Shown here: in pieces, positions 7,957 through 16,121 of the stretch
How the letters are laid out: each line of letters begins with the position of its first letter
How positions within the stretch are numbered: position 1 is the stretch's first letter
Assembly (NCBI GenBank): GCA_030695565.1
Contig: JAUYRZ010000128.1
Span: forward strand, 16,965-80,964
Direction: 5' to 3'
From: Archangium sp.
GTDB lineage: Bacteria > Myxococcota > Myxococcia > Myxococcales > Myxococcaceae
DNA: 64,000 nucleotides
The notes under the pieces: generated by a model
What the model was told of the DNA's origin: nothing
The model's database searches: none
What the model saw: only the letters and a program-made list of their open reading frames with translations
Program-made: the position numbers and the translations under genes

Positions 7957-9465
7957 TTAGCGGCGTTGATCGACGATCTGCAGCTGCGTCTGCATGCCGC
8001 CCGGAGCCACCAGGCGCGCGGTCAACGCGAAGTCCTGCCCGACGGTCAACTCGAGCGAAGGCACCACGTCTTTCCTCGTGCGCCACTCTTCTGAGATGTG
8101 CACCGTGCCGATGATCTCGCGATCCACCGAGGTCTGATCGAGCGACTCGAAGAGCACCAACGGCACCGGCGCGCTCCACGGCGGCAACCCCTCGAGCGGG
8201 ATCGACTTCGTGCACGGCACCGGCGTGTTGCCCGGAATGATCTCCACCGTGCGGCCGCCCACCAGCATCACGCTCATGGGCATCGCCACCACGTCGTTCA
8301 AGCCAGAGCTCTTGGTGCGGCGCAAATTGCGCCCGAGGATCGCCGCGCCCACGGCCACACCGAGCTCGGGGTTGAGATCCTTCTCGCTGGAGAGCCGGGA
8401 AAAGTGAGCGAGGCGCTTGCGGATCATCGGCATGCGCGTCTGCCCGCCGACCAGCACCAACTCGTCGATGTCGCTCGCCTTGAGCCCCGCGCGCACCAGC
8501 ACGTCGTCGCAGGCACCCACGCAACGCTCGACCAGCGGGCTGACGATGCCTTCCATCTCTTCACGGGTCAGCTTGTGCTGGAAGTCGATGAAACCGCCGC
8601 TCTCGCGTTGCGCGACGACCGGCACGCGCACGTCGAGTGACTCCACGCGGGAGAGCTGAATCTTGGCGAACTCCGCCGCGAGCCCGAGGCGCTGCATCAC
8701 CGTGCGGTTGGCGCGCACCGAGACGCCCTGCTTGTCTTCGATCTGCTGCGCGAAGGTCTCTGCCAGCAGCTCATCGAAGTTGCCGCCGCCGAGGAACGCG
8801 TCGCCGCCGGTCGCGAGCACCTTCACCACCCGGTTCTCCACCCGCATCACCGTGGCGTCGAAGGTGCCGCCGCCGAGATCGAAGATGAGCACCGTCTGCT
8901 TCGGGCTGCGCAGGTTTGCGTAGAAGAGCGCCGCCGCGGTCGGCTCGTTCACCATCGCCGCGACCGTGAGGCCCGCAGACTCTGCCGCGCGCCGCACGGC
9001 TTCGCGCTGCCGAACCGAGGCATGCGCCGGCACCGTCATCACGCAGTGGGTGAAGGCGTGCCCCGCCGCCCGGGCAGCGCGCATCACGATGTCGCGCACC
9101 ACCACGCCGGCCACCTCCACCAGGGGGATGGTCTGGCCGTAGATCAACACCGAGGTGTAGCCGTCTTCGCCTTCCACCAAATCGAAGGCGAAACGTTCGC
9201 GGTGTTTCGAGACGTACTCTGAGTTGAAGCGCCGCCCCAGGAAGCGCTTGGCCCCGAAGACGGTGTGCTTCTGATCATCGATGAGCTGCGTCTTGGCCGC
9301 CTGGCCCACCAGGCACTTGCTCAAGTCGGCCGATGGAAACCACGCCACCGAGGGCAGCACCGCTGACTTTTCTGTGACAGGCGCCACCCTCAACTTCCCC
9401 TGCTCGTCGAACCACGCAGCGGAAGTATTGGTGGTGCCGAAGTCGATACCGAGAATCGGCTGCAC
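7957..9465 (-). CDS. Hsp70/DnaK-family protein with short C-terminus
   Basis: 502 residues from the GTG at 9465, which places GIDFGTTN at residues 6-13 as in other Hsp70s; upstream in-frame codons have no homology. ATPase landmarks are intact: FDLGGGTFDATVM (phosphate 2), NEPTAAALFYA and LVLVGGQTRMP (adenosine motif). The substrate-binding part is shorter than in DnaK and the lid is reduced, as in HscC-like or specialised myxobacterial Hsp70s. It has no adjacent DnaJ or GrpE. It diverges from a small lipoprotein gene across a 91-bp gap. Confidence 0.88.
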   Translation of the reverse strand: MQPILGIDFGTTNTSAAWFDEQGKLRVAPVTEKSAVLPSVAWFPSADLSKCLVGQAAKTQLIDDQKHTVFGAKRFLGRRFNSEYVSKHRERFAFDLVEGEDGYTSVLIYGQTIPLVEVAGVVVRDIVMRAARAAGHAFTHCVMTVPAHASVRQREAVRRAAESAGLTVAAMVNEPTAAALFYANLRSPKQTVLIFDLGGGTFDATVMRVENRVVKVLATGGDAFLGGGNFDELLAETFAQQIEDKQGVSVRANRTVMQRLGLAAEFAKIQLSRVESLDVRVPVVAQRESGGFIDFQHKLTREEMEGIVSPLVERCVGACDDVLVRAGLKASDIDELVLVGGQTRMPMIRKRLAHFSRLSSEKDLNPELGVAVGAAILGRNLRRTKSSGLNDVVAMPMSVMLVGGRTVEIIPGNTPVPCTKSIPLEGLPPWSAPVPLVLFESLDQTSVDREIIGTVHISEEWRTRKDVVPSLELTVGQDFALTARLVAPGGMQTQLQIVDQRR

Positions 9466-9556
9466 AGTCAGATGGTACGGGCCCCGCCGCTCCGACGGAC
9501 ACGGAAAGTTGGAGTTTTGTGGAACGGGCAGGCCGGGGTGGCCTACATCAGCACCC

Positions 9557-9943
9557 ATGCGGCTGCATTTCGTCGTCTTGGCAATGATCGTCAGTGGATG
9601 CGGCGGCGGGCTGGAGCGGGTCGCTTTCGCCACGGATCAGCTCAGCTATCGACCCGGTGGCCGGGTCGGCCTGACCCTGGTCAACACCAGCGCCCTCAAC
9701 CTCGGCATCAACCTCTGCTTGAGCCGGGTGGTCTCCGAAGACGGCAAGACGGCAGGGCCCGCCGACGGGGAGAGCTGTGTGCTCGAGCCGCAAACCCTGG
9801 AGCCGGGCGCCCGGGTCGACGCGCGCAAGACCCTCTCCCCCTCCATCGCCGCGGGAATGTGGCGATATGAGACGACCATTCGCCTGGCGAACGGGGCGGG
9901 CGAGACCGTGTTGACGGCGCCCTTCGCGGTCGGCAGCAACTGA
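9557..9943 (+). CDS. Small lipoprotein with an Ig-like beta domain
   Basis: 128 residues. Signal peptide MRLHFVVLAMIVSGC with the lipobox Cys at residue 15, then a beta-rich domain (YRPGGRVGLTLVNTSALNLGINLC, RYETTIRLANGAGETVLTAPF) with the rhythm of a bacterial Ig-like fold. Two Cys in the domain could pair. The ATG at 9557 was chosen because it starts the signal peptide. Function unknown. Confidence 0.7.
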   Translation: MRLHFVVLAMIVSGCGGGLERVAFATDQLSYRPGGRVGLTLVNTSALNLGINLCLSRVVSEDGKTAGPADGESCVLEPQTLEPGARVDARKTLSPSIAAGMWRYETTIRLANGAGETVLTAPFAVGSN

Positions 9944-9993
9944 AGAAACAGGGGAGAGATCGCAAGCTGTCGCCGTTCGTTCCACGGGCTACC

Positions 9994-10587
9994 GTGTGGC
10001 GCGTGCTGAAGTTTTTTCTCCGGCTGTTCGGGAAGCTTCGCTTCTGGCAGCAGCTGGTGATCCTGGTGTGCGCGCCGCTGGCGTTGCTCAACACCTCGGT
10101 CGCGTTCTTCGGCAGCTCGGCCGTGTTTCCGCTCTCTCCCTTCTTCCTCAAGGAGAAGTGGCACGCGCTGGGGGCCTACGCGAAGCACCGGCCCCTCTGC
10201 TTCTTCACCGGCCACGATGACCTCGGCCCGCTCGCAGCGAAGGCAGAGAAGAAATACGCCCTGCCGCGCGGGTTGATGACGGCCATCGTCGCGGTGGAGT
10301 CGGGGAGCCGGCCGCACCGCATCTCGTTTGCCGGTGCGATGGGGCCTGCGCAGCTGATGCCGGGCACCGCGGCGATGCTCGACGTCGACGATCCCTTCGA
10401 TCCTGAGCAGGCGATCGATGCCGGTGCGCGGTACCTCTCACAGATGCTCAAGCGGAACGGCCGCGTGGATCTGGCTGTGGCGGCCTACAACGCGGGCCCC
10501 GGCGCGGTGAACGGCCGCATTCCGCAGAACGGTGAGACCGAGCTCTACGTGGCGAAGGTGATGAAGGCGCTGGGCCGGCCCAACTGA
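9994..10587 (+). CDS. Membrane-anchored lytic transglycosylase (SLT domain)
   Basis: 197 residues, GTG start. A hydrophobic anchor lies at about residues 20-40. The C-terminal ~110 residues form a goose-type SLT domain: LMTAIVAVESGS with the catalytic Glu102, then GAMGPAQLMPGTA and AVAAYNAGPGAV. Such enzymes cut the MurNAc-GlcNAc bond of peptidoglycan with 1,6-anhydro product formation, acting in the periplasm. Confidence 0.9.
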   Translation: MWRVLKFFLRLFGKLRFWQQLVILVCAPLALLNTSVAFFGSSAVFPLSPFFLKEKWHALGAYAKHRPLCFFTGHDDLGPLAAKAEKKYALPRGLMTAIVAVESGSRPHRISFAGAMGPAQLMPGTAAMLDVDDPFDPEQAIDAGARYLSQMLKRNGRVDLAVAAYNAGPGAVNGRIPQNGETELYVAKVMKALGRPN

Positions 10588-10594
10588 CTCGAGG

Positions 10595-10630
10595 CCCTCA
10601 CCCCGACCCTCTCCCGAAGGGAAAGGGAGA
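10595..10630. repeat. GC-rich inverted-repeat element
   Basis: CCCTCACCCCGACCCTCTCCC, short loop, GGGAAAGGGAGA. Lies between two convergent genes (stops at 10587 and 10636). Confidence 0.75.
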
Positions 10631-10635
10631 CAGGG

Positions 10636-11094
10636 TTAGCGCGTGGTCTGTACGAAGTTCTTGCCGCCGTTGTTGAGCCACAGCTCCGCCACATCGCGCG
10701 CGAAGGCCGTGTCTCCCGGAGCGTGACAGGCGATGCCCACGTGAACGGCGAACTCCACCTCGGTGCCCGGGGCGCAGCCGGCCAGATGAAACGTGCCATT
10801 CACCACCGGGCAGGGCACGTCATTGCTCGACACCACGTGCAGGGTCTTCCAGCCATCCGAGGTCCAGTGCAGCTCGAGCCACGGCACGGTCAGCGCCGTG
10901 AAGCCGCGCTCCATCCAGCCGCGGGCCTGGGCCACCCGTCGCAGCTCGGCCATCTCGCCATGCACCAAGAAGTGCACCGTGCTGACCGGCCCGCGCGAAG
11001 CGAACATCGTGGTCAACCCGCTGCGTGACTCGAGGCGGGTGGGCGGCGGCGGCAGGGAGTGATCGGGTTTGCTCGGTGGTGGTTTCGGATTCAT
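10636..11094 (-). CDS. Small protein with a CBM21-like carbohydrate-binding fold
   Basis: 152 residues from the ATG at 11094; the upstream in-frame extension is Ser-rich and unlike protein. The N-terminal ~25 residues are Pro/Lys-rich. The rest reads WLELHWTSDGWKTLHVV ... EVEFAVHVGIAC ... ELWLNNGGKNF, matching the strand pattern and the W/NN...G.N(Y/F) ending of CBM21 (glycogen/starch-binding) domains. There is no clear signal peptide, so it may act in the cytoplasm on glycogen. The family call is an inference from motif pattern only. Confidence 0.55.
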   Translation of the reverse strand: MNPKPPPSKPDHSLPPPPTRLESRSGLTTMFASRGPVSTVHFLVHGEMAELRRVAQARGWMERGFTALTVPWLELHWTSDGWKTLHVVSSNDVPCPVVNGTFHLAGCAPGTEVEFAVHVGIACHAPGDTAFARDVAELWLNNGGKNFVQTTR

Positions 11095-11185
11095 GTGGCC
11101 CCCGACCCGGAAACTAGGCCCATTCGTCGAGGCCTCGCTACTCGCGCTTTGACCTTTTTCCGGGTGGGGTGTCCTCTCGAATGAC

Positions 11186-11815
11186 GTGAGCCCTCCGGCG
11201 CCACAGCTGCGAGTCATTGCCGGTGGTTCTTCAGGAGAACCGACCGAGAGCGAGCTGGTGCGTGCATTTTCTGCGGGCGATTCGGCCGCTTTCGGGCTGC
11301 TCATCAAACGCCATCAGGAGACCGTGTTCCGGGTGGTGCGCCGCTATGCCCGATCGGCTGACGAGGCGCGCGATCTCACCCAGCGCGCCTTTCTCCAGGC
11401 CTTCGAAGCGGCCGAACGGGCGATGCCGAAGCTCGCCGCCGATGAAGAGCCGGTGCCGTTCAAAGCCTGGGTGCTGCGAATCGCGGTCAACCTCGGCAAG
11501 AACCACGTGCGTGACTCGAGCCGCTGGGTGATGACCTCGGTGGCCGCAGTCGACGCCGAACGGCCTTCCCTGCCTGTGCCGCAAGAGGCGCTCGAGCAGG
11601 CTGAACAGGCCGCGCTCACCCGCCGCGCGGTGCTCGAGCTGCCTTCGCGTCAACGCGAAGTGTTCACGCTGCGCATCGACGCAGGCCTGCCCTTCGCTGA
11701 AGTGGCCAGCACGCTGGGCATCACCGAAGGCAACGCGAAGGCCCATTTTCATCACGCCGTGAAGCGCCTCAAAGAAGAGGTCGCGAAGTTGTCGACGCCA
11801 GGAGGCGCGCCATGA
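11186..11815 (+). CDS. ECF-type RNA polymerase sigma factor
   Basis: 209 residues from a GTG. Region 2 spans about residues 25-95 (FGLLIKRHQETVFRVVRRYA, DEARDLTQRAFLQAFEA) and region 4 about 140-195 (ELPSRQREVFTLRIDAGLPF, EVASTLGITEGNAKAHFHHA). It overlaps the next gene (ATGA), which encodes a likely zinc-finger anti-sigma factor. Region order and lengths are normal. It probably turns on its own operon, but no confident ECF promoter could be assigned upstream. Confidence 0.93.
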   Translation: MSPPAPQLRVIAGGSSGEPTESELVRAFSAGDSAAFGLLIKRHQETVFRVVRRYARSADEARDLTQRAFLQAFEAAERAMPKLAADEEPVPFKAWVLRIAVNLGKNHVRDSSRWVMTSVAAVDAERPSLPVPQEALEQAEQAALTRRAVLELPSRQREVFTLRIDAGLPFAEVASTLGITEGNAKAHFHHAVKRLKEEVAKLSTPGGAP

Positions 11816-12246
11816 ACTGTGAAGACGTCGAGCTGGAGCTGTCGGGAAACGAGCCTTCGGTCGAAGCGCGCGTGCACCTGGCAGGCTGCGTCTCCTGTCA
11901 GGAGACCTCGAAGCTGCTGGGGCTGGCGGCGTTGCCCCCGCTCACGCAGACCGAGCGCATGGTGCTCAATGGGCTTGCGCCCAGCACGCAGCAGCTCTGG
12001 CGCGCCCAACGGACGCGGGGCGCGGGTCTTCGCCGCGGCGCGAGCCTGCTGATGGCCGCGGGGCTGGGGGCGTTGATTGCCTCGGCGTTGATCAAACCGG
12101 CCACCGTCATCTCCGAGCCCCTCGTTCGCACCGTGATGGTCACCGCACCGGAAATCCCCGTGCTCGATTTCGAAGAAGCCAACCTTTCCGATGACGAAGT
12201 GTTCTTCGAAGTGGGTTGGCCATCGCCGACCGAAGGAGACCTGTGA
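11812..12246 (+). CDS. Membrane anti-sigma factor with zf-HC2-like N-terminus
   Basis: 144 residues. The N-terminus has NCEDVELELSG and then HLAGCVSC, the HxxxCxxC zinc-binding signature of anti-sigma domains. A single membrane segment (about residues 74-93, LLMAAGLGALIASALI) is followed by an acidic periplasmic tail. It overlaps the sigma gene by 4 bp and the following gene by 1 bp, so the three are co-translated. It should hold the sigma factor inactive at the membrane until an envelope signal is received. Confidence 0.8.
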   Translation: MNCEDVELELSGNEPSVEARVHLAGCVSCQETSKLLGLAALPPLTQTERMVLNGLAPSTQQLWRAQRTRGAGLRRGASLLMAAGLGALIASALIKPATVISEPLVRTVMVTAPEIPVLDFEEANLSDDEVFFEVGWPSPTEGDL

Positions 12247-12758
12247 TGAAGACGAAGCTCATGTTGCCGGTGGTGCTGTGTGGTGCCCTCGTTGCGTTCG
12301 CCGCGCCCCCTCCGGGAGGAAAAGGAGGCCCTGGACAAGGCAAGTGGGGTGGAGAAGATCGCGAAGAGCGCATGGAGTCGCGCGAGCGCGAAGCCCGCCT
12401 GATGTACGTGGTGGCGATCAGTGAAGCGCTCGAGCTCAACGAAGCCGAAGCGCTCAAGCTCTCCGAGAAGCTGCGGGTGATCGAAGAGAAGCGACGCCCG
12501 CTGCGCCAGGCGATGGGCGAGGCGATGCGTTCGCTCAAAGACGCGGCCGACAACGACGCTGCTGCGCTGCCTCAAGTCGACGCCAACGTGCAGAAGGTGC
12601 TCGATGGCCGCGCGCAGATGGCCGCGATGGACAAGGAGCTCTTCTCGTCACTCGCGCAAGGCTACCCCCCGCAGAAGCGCGCGAAGCTGGCGCTGGTGCT
12701 GGCGCGGCTCAACCACGAGATGAAGGGCTTCAAGAAGGGCCGTCACGGCGGCCGTTGA
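12246..12758 (+). CDS. CpxP/Spy-like periplasmic protein, likely signal sensor of the sigma operon
   Basis: 170 residues from the ATG at 12246. A signal peptide (MKTKLMLPVVLCGALVAFA) precedes a Gly/Lys-rich stretch and a helical domain rich in Glu, Arg, Leu and Ala (EALELNEAEALKLSEKLRVI, LRQAMGEAMRSLKDAADND), the pattern of the all-helical CpxP/Spy/CnrX (periplasmic heavy-metal sensor) group. With the sigma and anti-sigma genes it forms a coupled operon like CnrYXH or ZraP-type sensing systems. The metal or stress signal is unknown; no Cys/His-rich site is obvious. Confidence 0.65.
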   Translation: MKTKLMLPVVLCGALVAFAAPPPGGKGGPGQGKWGGEDREERMESREREARLMYVVAISEALELNEAEALKLSEKLRVIEEKRRPLRQAMGEAMRSLKDAADNDAAALPQVDANVQKVLDGRAQMAAMDKELFSSLAQGYPPQKRAKLALVLARLNHEMKGFKKGRHGGR

Positions 12759-13316
12759 TCACCAGGAGACGAAGTACTGCAGCACCGCTCCGTCGGGCGA
12801 GTGGCGTGAGCGTTCGACGCGCCCCGTCGCCTGCGTGACCTCGAAGACGTAGCGCAACACCCCGCGCCACGAGCCCTCGACGTGAGCTGCGACCGGGCGC
12901 GGGTAGCTCACCTGGAGCAGGCCTTCTTGGGGTCCATCGGCCTTCCAGGTCACGGTGATGCCCTTCATGGCGACCTGCACCACCGACTCCAGCTTGCTCA
13001 AGATGGCCGCGGGCGATCGATTGCTGGAAGCCAGCGTGCTCTTGAGCATCGGCAACACGATGGGCCCGAACCGATCCTTCACCGCGCCGTAGGCCAGCTC
13101 TTCGAAGGCCGGCGCTCCGATGGCGGCGATGGCGGCTTCGCCTACGGCCTCCAGGTGCAGAGCGGGGTGCCAGGTCTCTGACCAGGGGTTGTTCACCATG
13201 GCGAGCACGTGCGGCGCGAGCTTCTCCTTGATGGCGGAGAAGTGAGGCGAGCTTCGCAACGACCGCAACACCGCGTCGACGTAGGCGCCGCTCAATTCGT
13301 AGTCGGCCATACCCAT
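12759..13316 (-). CDS. Myxobacterial TIGR02265/DUF2378-type protein
   Basis: 185 residues (an in-frame ATG two codons later has the better-spaced AGTAGG ribosome site). The pattern of about 180 residues with HFSAIKEKLAPHVLAMVNNP, SETWHPALHLEAVGEAAIAAI and a closing beta section (VLRYVFEVTQATGRVERSRHS) resembles the myxobacteria-enriched TIGR02265/DUF2378 family, possibly related to heme-NO-binding-like folds. Function unknown. Its stop touches that of the CpxP-like gene on the other strand. Confidence 0.6.
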   Translation of the reverse strand: MGMADYELSGAYVDAVLRSLRSSPHFSAIKEKLAPHVLAMVNNPWSETWHPALHLEAVGEAAIAAIGAPAFEELAYGAVKDRFGPIVLPMLKSTLASSNRSPAAILSKLESVVQVAMKGITVTWKADGPQEGLLQVSYPRPVAAHVEGSWRGVLRYVFEVTQATGRVERSRHSPDGAVLQYFVSW

Positions 13317-13350
13317 GACCTACTGCATCGGCGCGCGTTACACATGCGGC

Positions 13351-14322
13351 ATGTCCAAAGCCATCCGCGTGCATGAGGTCGGTGGAGCTGAGGTGATGAA
13401 GTTCGAGACGGTGGAGGTGCCCCCGCCGGGGCAAGGCGAAGTGCAGCTCCGTCACACCGCCATCGGGGTGAACTTCATCGACATCTATCACCGCACGGGG
13501 CTCTACCCGCTGCCGCGCCCCTTCACGCCCGGCCAGGAAGGTGCGGGCGTGGTGACGGCATTGGGAGAAGGCGTCACCTCGTTGCAGGTGGGGCAGCGGG
13601 TGGCGTACGCCGGGCTGGCCGGCTCGTACGCCGAGGTCCGCAACGCGAAAGCCGAGCGGCTGGTGGTGCTGCCCGAAGGCATCTCGGAGACCCTCGCGGC
13701 GTCGGTGATGCTCAAGGGCATGACCGCCGAGATGTTGCTGCGTCGCTGCCGGCCCGTGGGCGCGGGCGACACGGTGCTCATTCATGCGGCAGCGGGAGGC
13801 GTGGGGCTGCTCGCCACACAATGGGCGAGGCAGCTGGGCGCCACGGTGATCGGCGCGGTGGGCACGCCTTCGAAGGTGCCGTTGGCGAAGCCGAGCTGTC
13901 ACCACGTCATCTCGCTGGCCGACGGACCGTGGGTGGAGAAGGTGAAGGCGCTCACCGGCGGGCGGGGCGTGAACGTCGTCTACGACTCGGTGGGCAAGGA
14001 CACGGTGATGCAGTCCCTCGACGCGCTGGTGCCACGCGGCATGTTGGTGTCGTTCGGTCAGTCGAGCGGCAAGCCACCGCCGCTGGAGATCATCTCGCTC
14101 GGAGGCATGCGTTCGTTGTTCCTCACCCGGCCGACCCTGCATGCGTACGTGGCCACGCGCGAAGAGTTGGAGCTGTGCGCCGCGGCGTTGTTCGAGGTGA
14201 TTGGTTCGGGCGCGGTGCACGTGAAGGCGCCGCGCACGTTCCCGCTGAGCGAAGCGCAAGAGGCGCACCGGGCCCTCGAGGGCCGGCAGACGTCAGGCTC
14301 GGTGGTGTTGATCCCCGGGTGA
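13351..14322 (+). CDS. NADPH:quinone oxidoreductase (zinc-free MDR family)
   Basis: 323 residues from the ATG at 13351 (MSKAIRVHEVGG). Family landmarks: IGVNFIDIYHRTGLYPLPRP, PGQEGAGVV, the nucleotide-binding AAAGGVGLLATQWARQLGATV and VYDSVGKDT. No zinc-binding Cys are present, as expected for quinone oxidoreductases of the QOR type, which reduce quinones or enones with NADPH in the cytosol. Its last 30 bp overlap the convergent DoxX gene. Confidence 0.9.
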   Translation: MSKAIRVHEVGGAEVMKFETVEVPPPGQGEVQLRHTAIGVNFIDIYHRTGLYPLPRPFTPGQEGAGVVTALGEGVTSLQVGQRVAYAGLAGSYAEVRNAKAERLVVLPEGISETLAASVMLKGMTAEMLLRRCRPVGAGDTVLIHAAAGGVGLLATQWARQLGATVIGAVGTPSKVPLAKPSCHHVISLADGPWVEKVKALTGGRGVNVVYDSVGKDTVMQSLDALVPRGMLVSFGQSSGKPPPLEIISLGGMRSLFLTRPTLHAYVATREELELCAAALFEVIGSGAVHVKAPRTFPLSEAQEAHRALEGRQTSGSVVLIPG

Positions 14323-14718
14323 GTGGGAGGGCGTGGTCGCCCGCAGCACCGCGGGGCGGTTCTCCATGATCAACCAACCCGCGGCGAAGCAGAGCACCGC
14401 GTTGGCGAAGAGCATGGGCAGCATCACGCCGGTCATCACGTGCGAGAGCGACGCGCCGATCATCATCAGCGCAAGGCCCAGGGCGCCGTGCGAGCGGGTG
14501 GAGCGGGCGATCAACATCAGCGCGAGGATGATCTCTGCAGCGCCGATGGCCACCATCATCCAGTGGGGCAGCCCGAACTGGCGGAACAGCGATGCAGGCA
14601 GCTCGAGCGTGGCGATCTTGGACACCCCAGCGCCGATGAAGAGCACCGCGAGCAGCCCGGCCACGATCGTCTGGCGCTTGCGAATCTCAGGGCGGCTCTT
14701 CTTGAGTGGTGAATCCAT
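14293..14718 (-). CDS. DoxX-family membrane protein
   Basis: 141 residues with four hydrophobic segments (about residues 17-35, 53-70, 77-95 and 98-116) and the typical first helix GLLAVLFIGAGVSKI followed by LFRQFGLPHW. DoxX-family proteins are small inner-membrane proteins linked to quinone or thiol redox in some bacteria; the role here is not defined. It overlaps the 3' end of the convergent quinone oxidoreductase gene. Confidence 0.8.
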   Translation of the reverse strand: MDSPLKKSRPEIRKRQTIVAGLLAVLFIGAGVSKIATLELPASLFRQFGLPHWMMVAIGAAEIILALMLIARSTRSHGALGLALMMIGASLSHVMTGVMLPMLFANAVLCFAAGWLIMENRPAVLRATTPSHSPGDQHHRA

Positions 14719-14820
14719 GGCTCCGGTTGAGCACGCTCCGCGCCAGTGGCTGGGTGAGTCAATGCGGCCGCTTGCTGGAGCGGTGCCATCAGGATGATGG
14801 AGTGGGGTGCATCAGCTTGG

Positions 14821-14865
14821 TCTCCCTCTCCCCTCGGGCCCCTCGGGAGAGGGTCGGGGTGAGGG
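14821..14865. repeat. GC-rich inverted-repeat element
   Basis: TCTCCCTCTCCC, a longer loop, then GGGAGAGGGTCGGGGTGAGGG. It lies 41 bp upstream of the esterase start codon; an open frame runs through it, but that part is not coding. Confidence 0.75.
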
Positions 14866-14905
14866 CATTGACTGCTCGGGAACCCGCGTGCCAGTCACCA
14901 CCTCG

Positions 14906-16078
14906 ATGCGCACCTCGGTTCTCTTCGTCTCGCTCTTCCTGCTCGCTTGTGGCGCGCCTCCCGAACTCGACGCAGGCGTCACCCCTGATGCAGGCGCTCC
15001 CGACGCCGGCCTCACCACTACCGACGCCGGCACGCCCGACGCCGGCATCGTCACGGTGCTGCGCGTGAAGTACCCGGCAGGAACCCGCGCCGTCTTCGCC
15101 CGTGGCTCGAAGCCGCCCTTCACCTGGAACACCGGCCTGCCGATGGTGAAGGTCGACGACACCACCTGGTCACTCTCGGTCACCACGCTCAAAGATGATC
15201 TCGAGTGGAAGCCGCTGCTCGACGACGCCACCTGGTCGAAGGGCCCCAACTACATCGGCCGACTCGGCGCGGTGAACGAAGTGGCGCCACGTTTCTTCCG
15301 CGACGCAGGCGAGTGGACTCGGCGCTGGCCCACCTTCACCTCGACGCTGTTGGGCAATACCCGCGGCATCTACGTCTACCTGCCGCCGACCTATCTGGAG
15401 AACACCGCGGCCCGCATGCCGGTCGTCTACATGCACGACGGTCAGAACCTGTTCGATCCCAACGCGGCGTTCGGTGGGGTGACCTGGGGCGTGCCGCAGA
15501 CGATGGACACCGCTGCGAATGACGGCCGCTTCCGTGAAGCCATCGTGGTGGGCGCGGAGAACGCGGGGGGCGCGCGCATCTCCGAGTACACGCCGACCTC
15601 CGACCCGATGTACGGCGGGGGCAACGGCGATCTCTACTTGCGCATGCTGGTCGAAGAGCTCAAGCCCCGCGTCGACGCCGAGCTGCGCACGAAGCCTTCG
15701 CGCGAAGACACGGTGTTGATCGGCTCTTCGCTCGGTGGGCTGATCAGCAGCCACGCGGGCGTGCGCAAAGCAGACACGTTCGGTCTCATCGGGGCGATGT
15801 CACCCAGCGTGTGGTGGGACAGCCGGGTGCTGCTGACCACCGTTTCGCAGACCACCACGCCTCGGCCGATTCGCGTCTACGTCGACAGTGGAGACAGCGG
15901 GAACTCGAACGACGGCGTCACCGACACGCGCGAGCTCGCGGCCGCGTACCGCACCCTGGGCTACGTCGAGGGGAGCACGCTCAAGCACGTGGTGCAGCCC
16001 GGCGCGACGCACACGGAGAGCGCGTGGGCTTCACGGCTGCCGGGGGCGCTCGAGTTCCTGCTCGGGCCTGGCCGCTGA
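14906..16078 (+). CDS. Lipoprotein esterase (esterase D/Fes-like alpha/beta hydrolase)
   Basis: 390 residues from the ATG at 14906, chosen because it begins the signal peptide MRTSVLFVSLFLLAC (lipobox Cys15). An Asp-Ala-Gly repeat linker (about residues 20-50) is followed by a beta domain (AGTRAVFARGSKPPF) and a hydrolase domain with YVYLPPTY, VVYMHDGQNLF and the nucleophile elbow GSSLGG (Ser about 275). His in GATHTESAW is the likely catalytic base. Such secreted esterases cleave siderophore or carbohydrate esters; the substrate is unknown. Confidence 0.85.
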   Translation: MRTSVLFVSLFLLACGAPPELDAGVTPDAGAPDAGLTTTDAGTPDAGIVTVLRVKYPAGTRAVFARGSKPPFTWNTGLPMVKVDDTTWSLSVTTLKDDLEWKPLLDDATWSKGPNYIGRLGAVNEVAPRFFRDAGEWTRRWPTFTSTLLGNTRGIYVYLPPTYLENTAARMPVVYMHDGQNLFDPNAAFGGVTWGVPQTMDTAANDGRFREAIVVGAENAGGARISEYTPTSDPMYGGGNGDLYLRMLVEELKPRVDAELRTKPSREDTVLIGSSLGGLISSHAGVRKADTFGLIGAMSPSVWWDSRVLLTTVSQTTTPRPIRVYVDSGDSGNSNDGVTDTRELAAAYRTLGYVEGSTLKHVVQPGATHTESAWASRLPGALEFLLGPGR

Positions 16079-16095
16079 CCCGCGTTGCAAGAGCG

Positions 16096-16115
16096 CCCTC
16101 TCGCCGAGGGGGAGA
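16096..16115. repeat. Short form of the GC-rich inverted repeat
   Basis: CCCTCTCGCCGAGGGGGAG, a reduced copy lying between convergent stops (16078 and 16122), again suited to a terminator. Confidence 0.5.
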
Positions 16116-16121
16116 CGGCAG

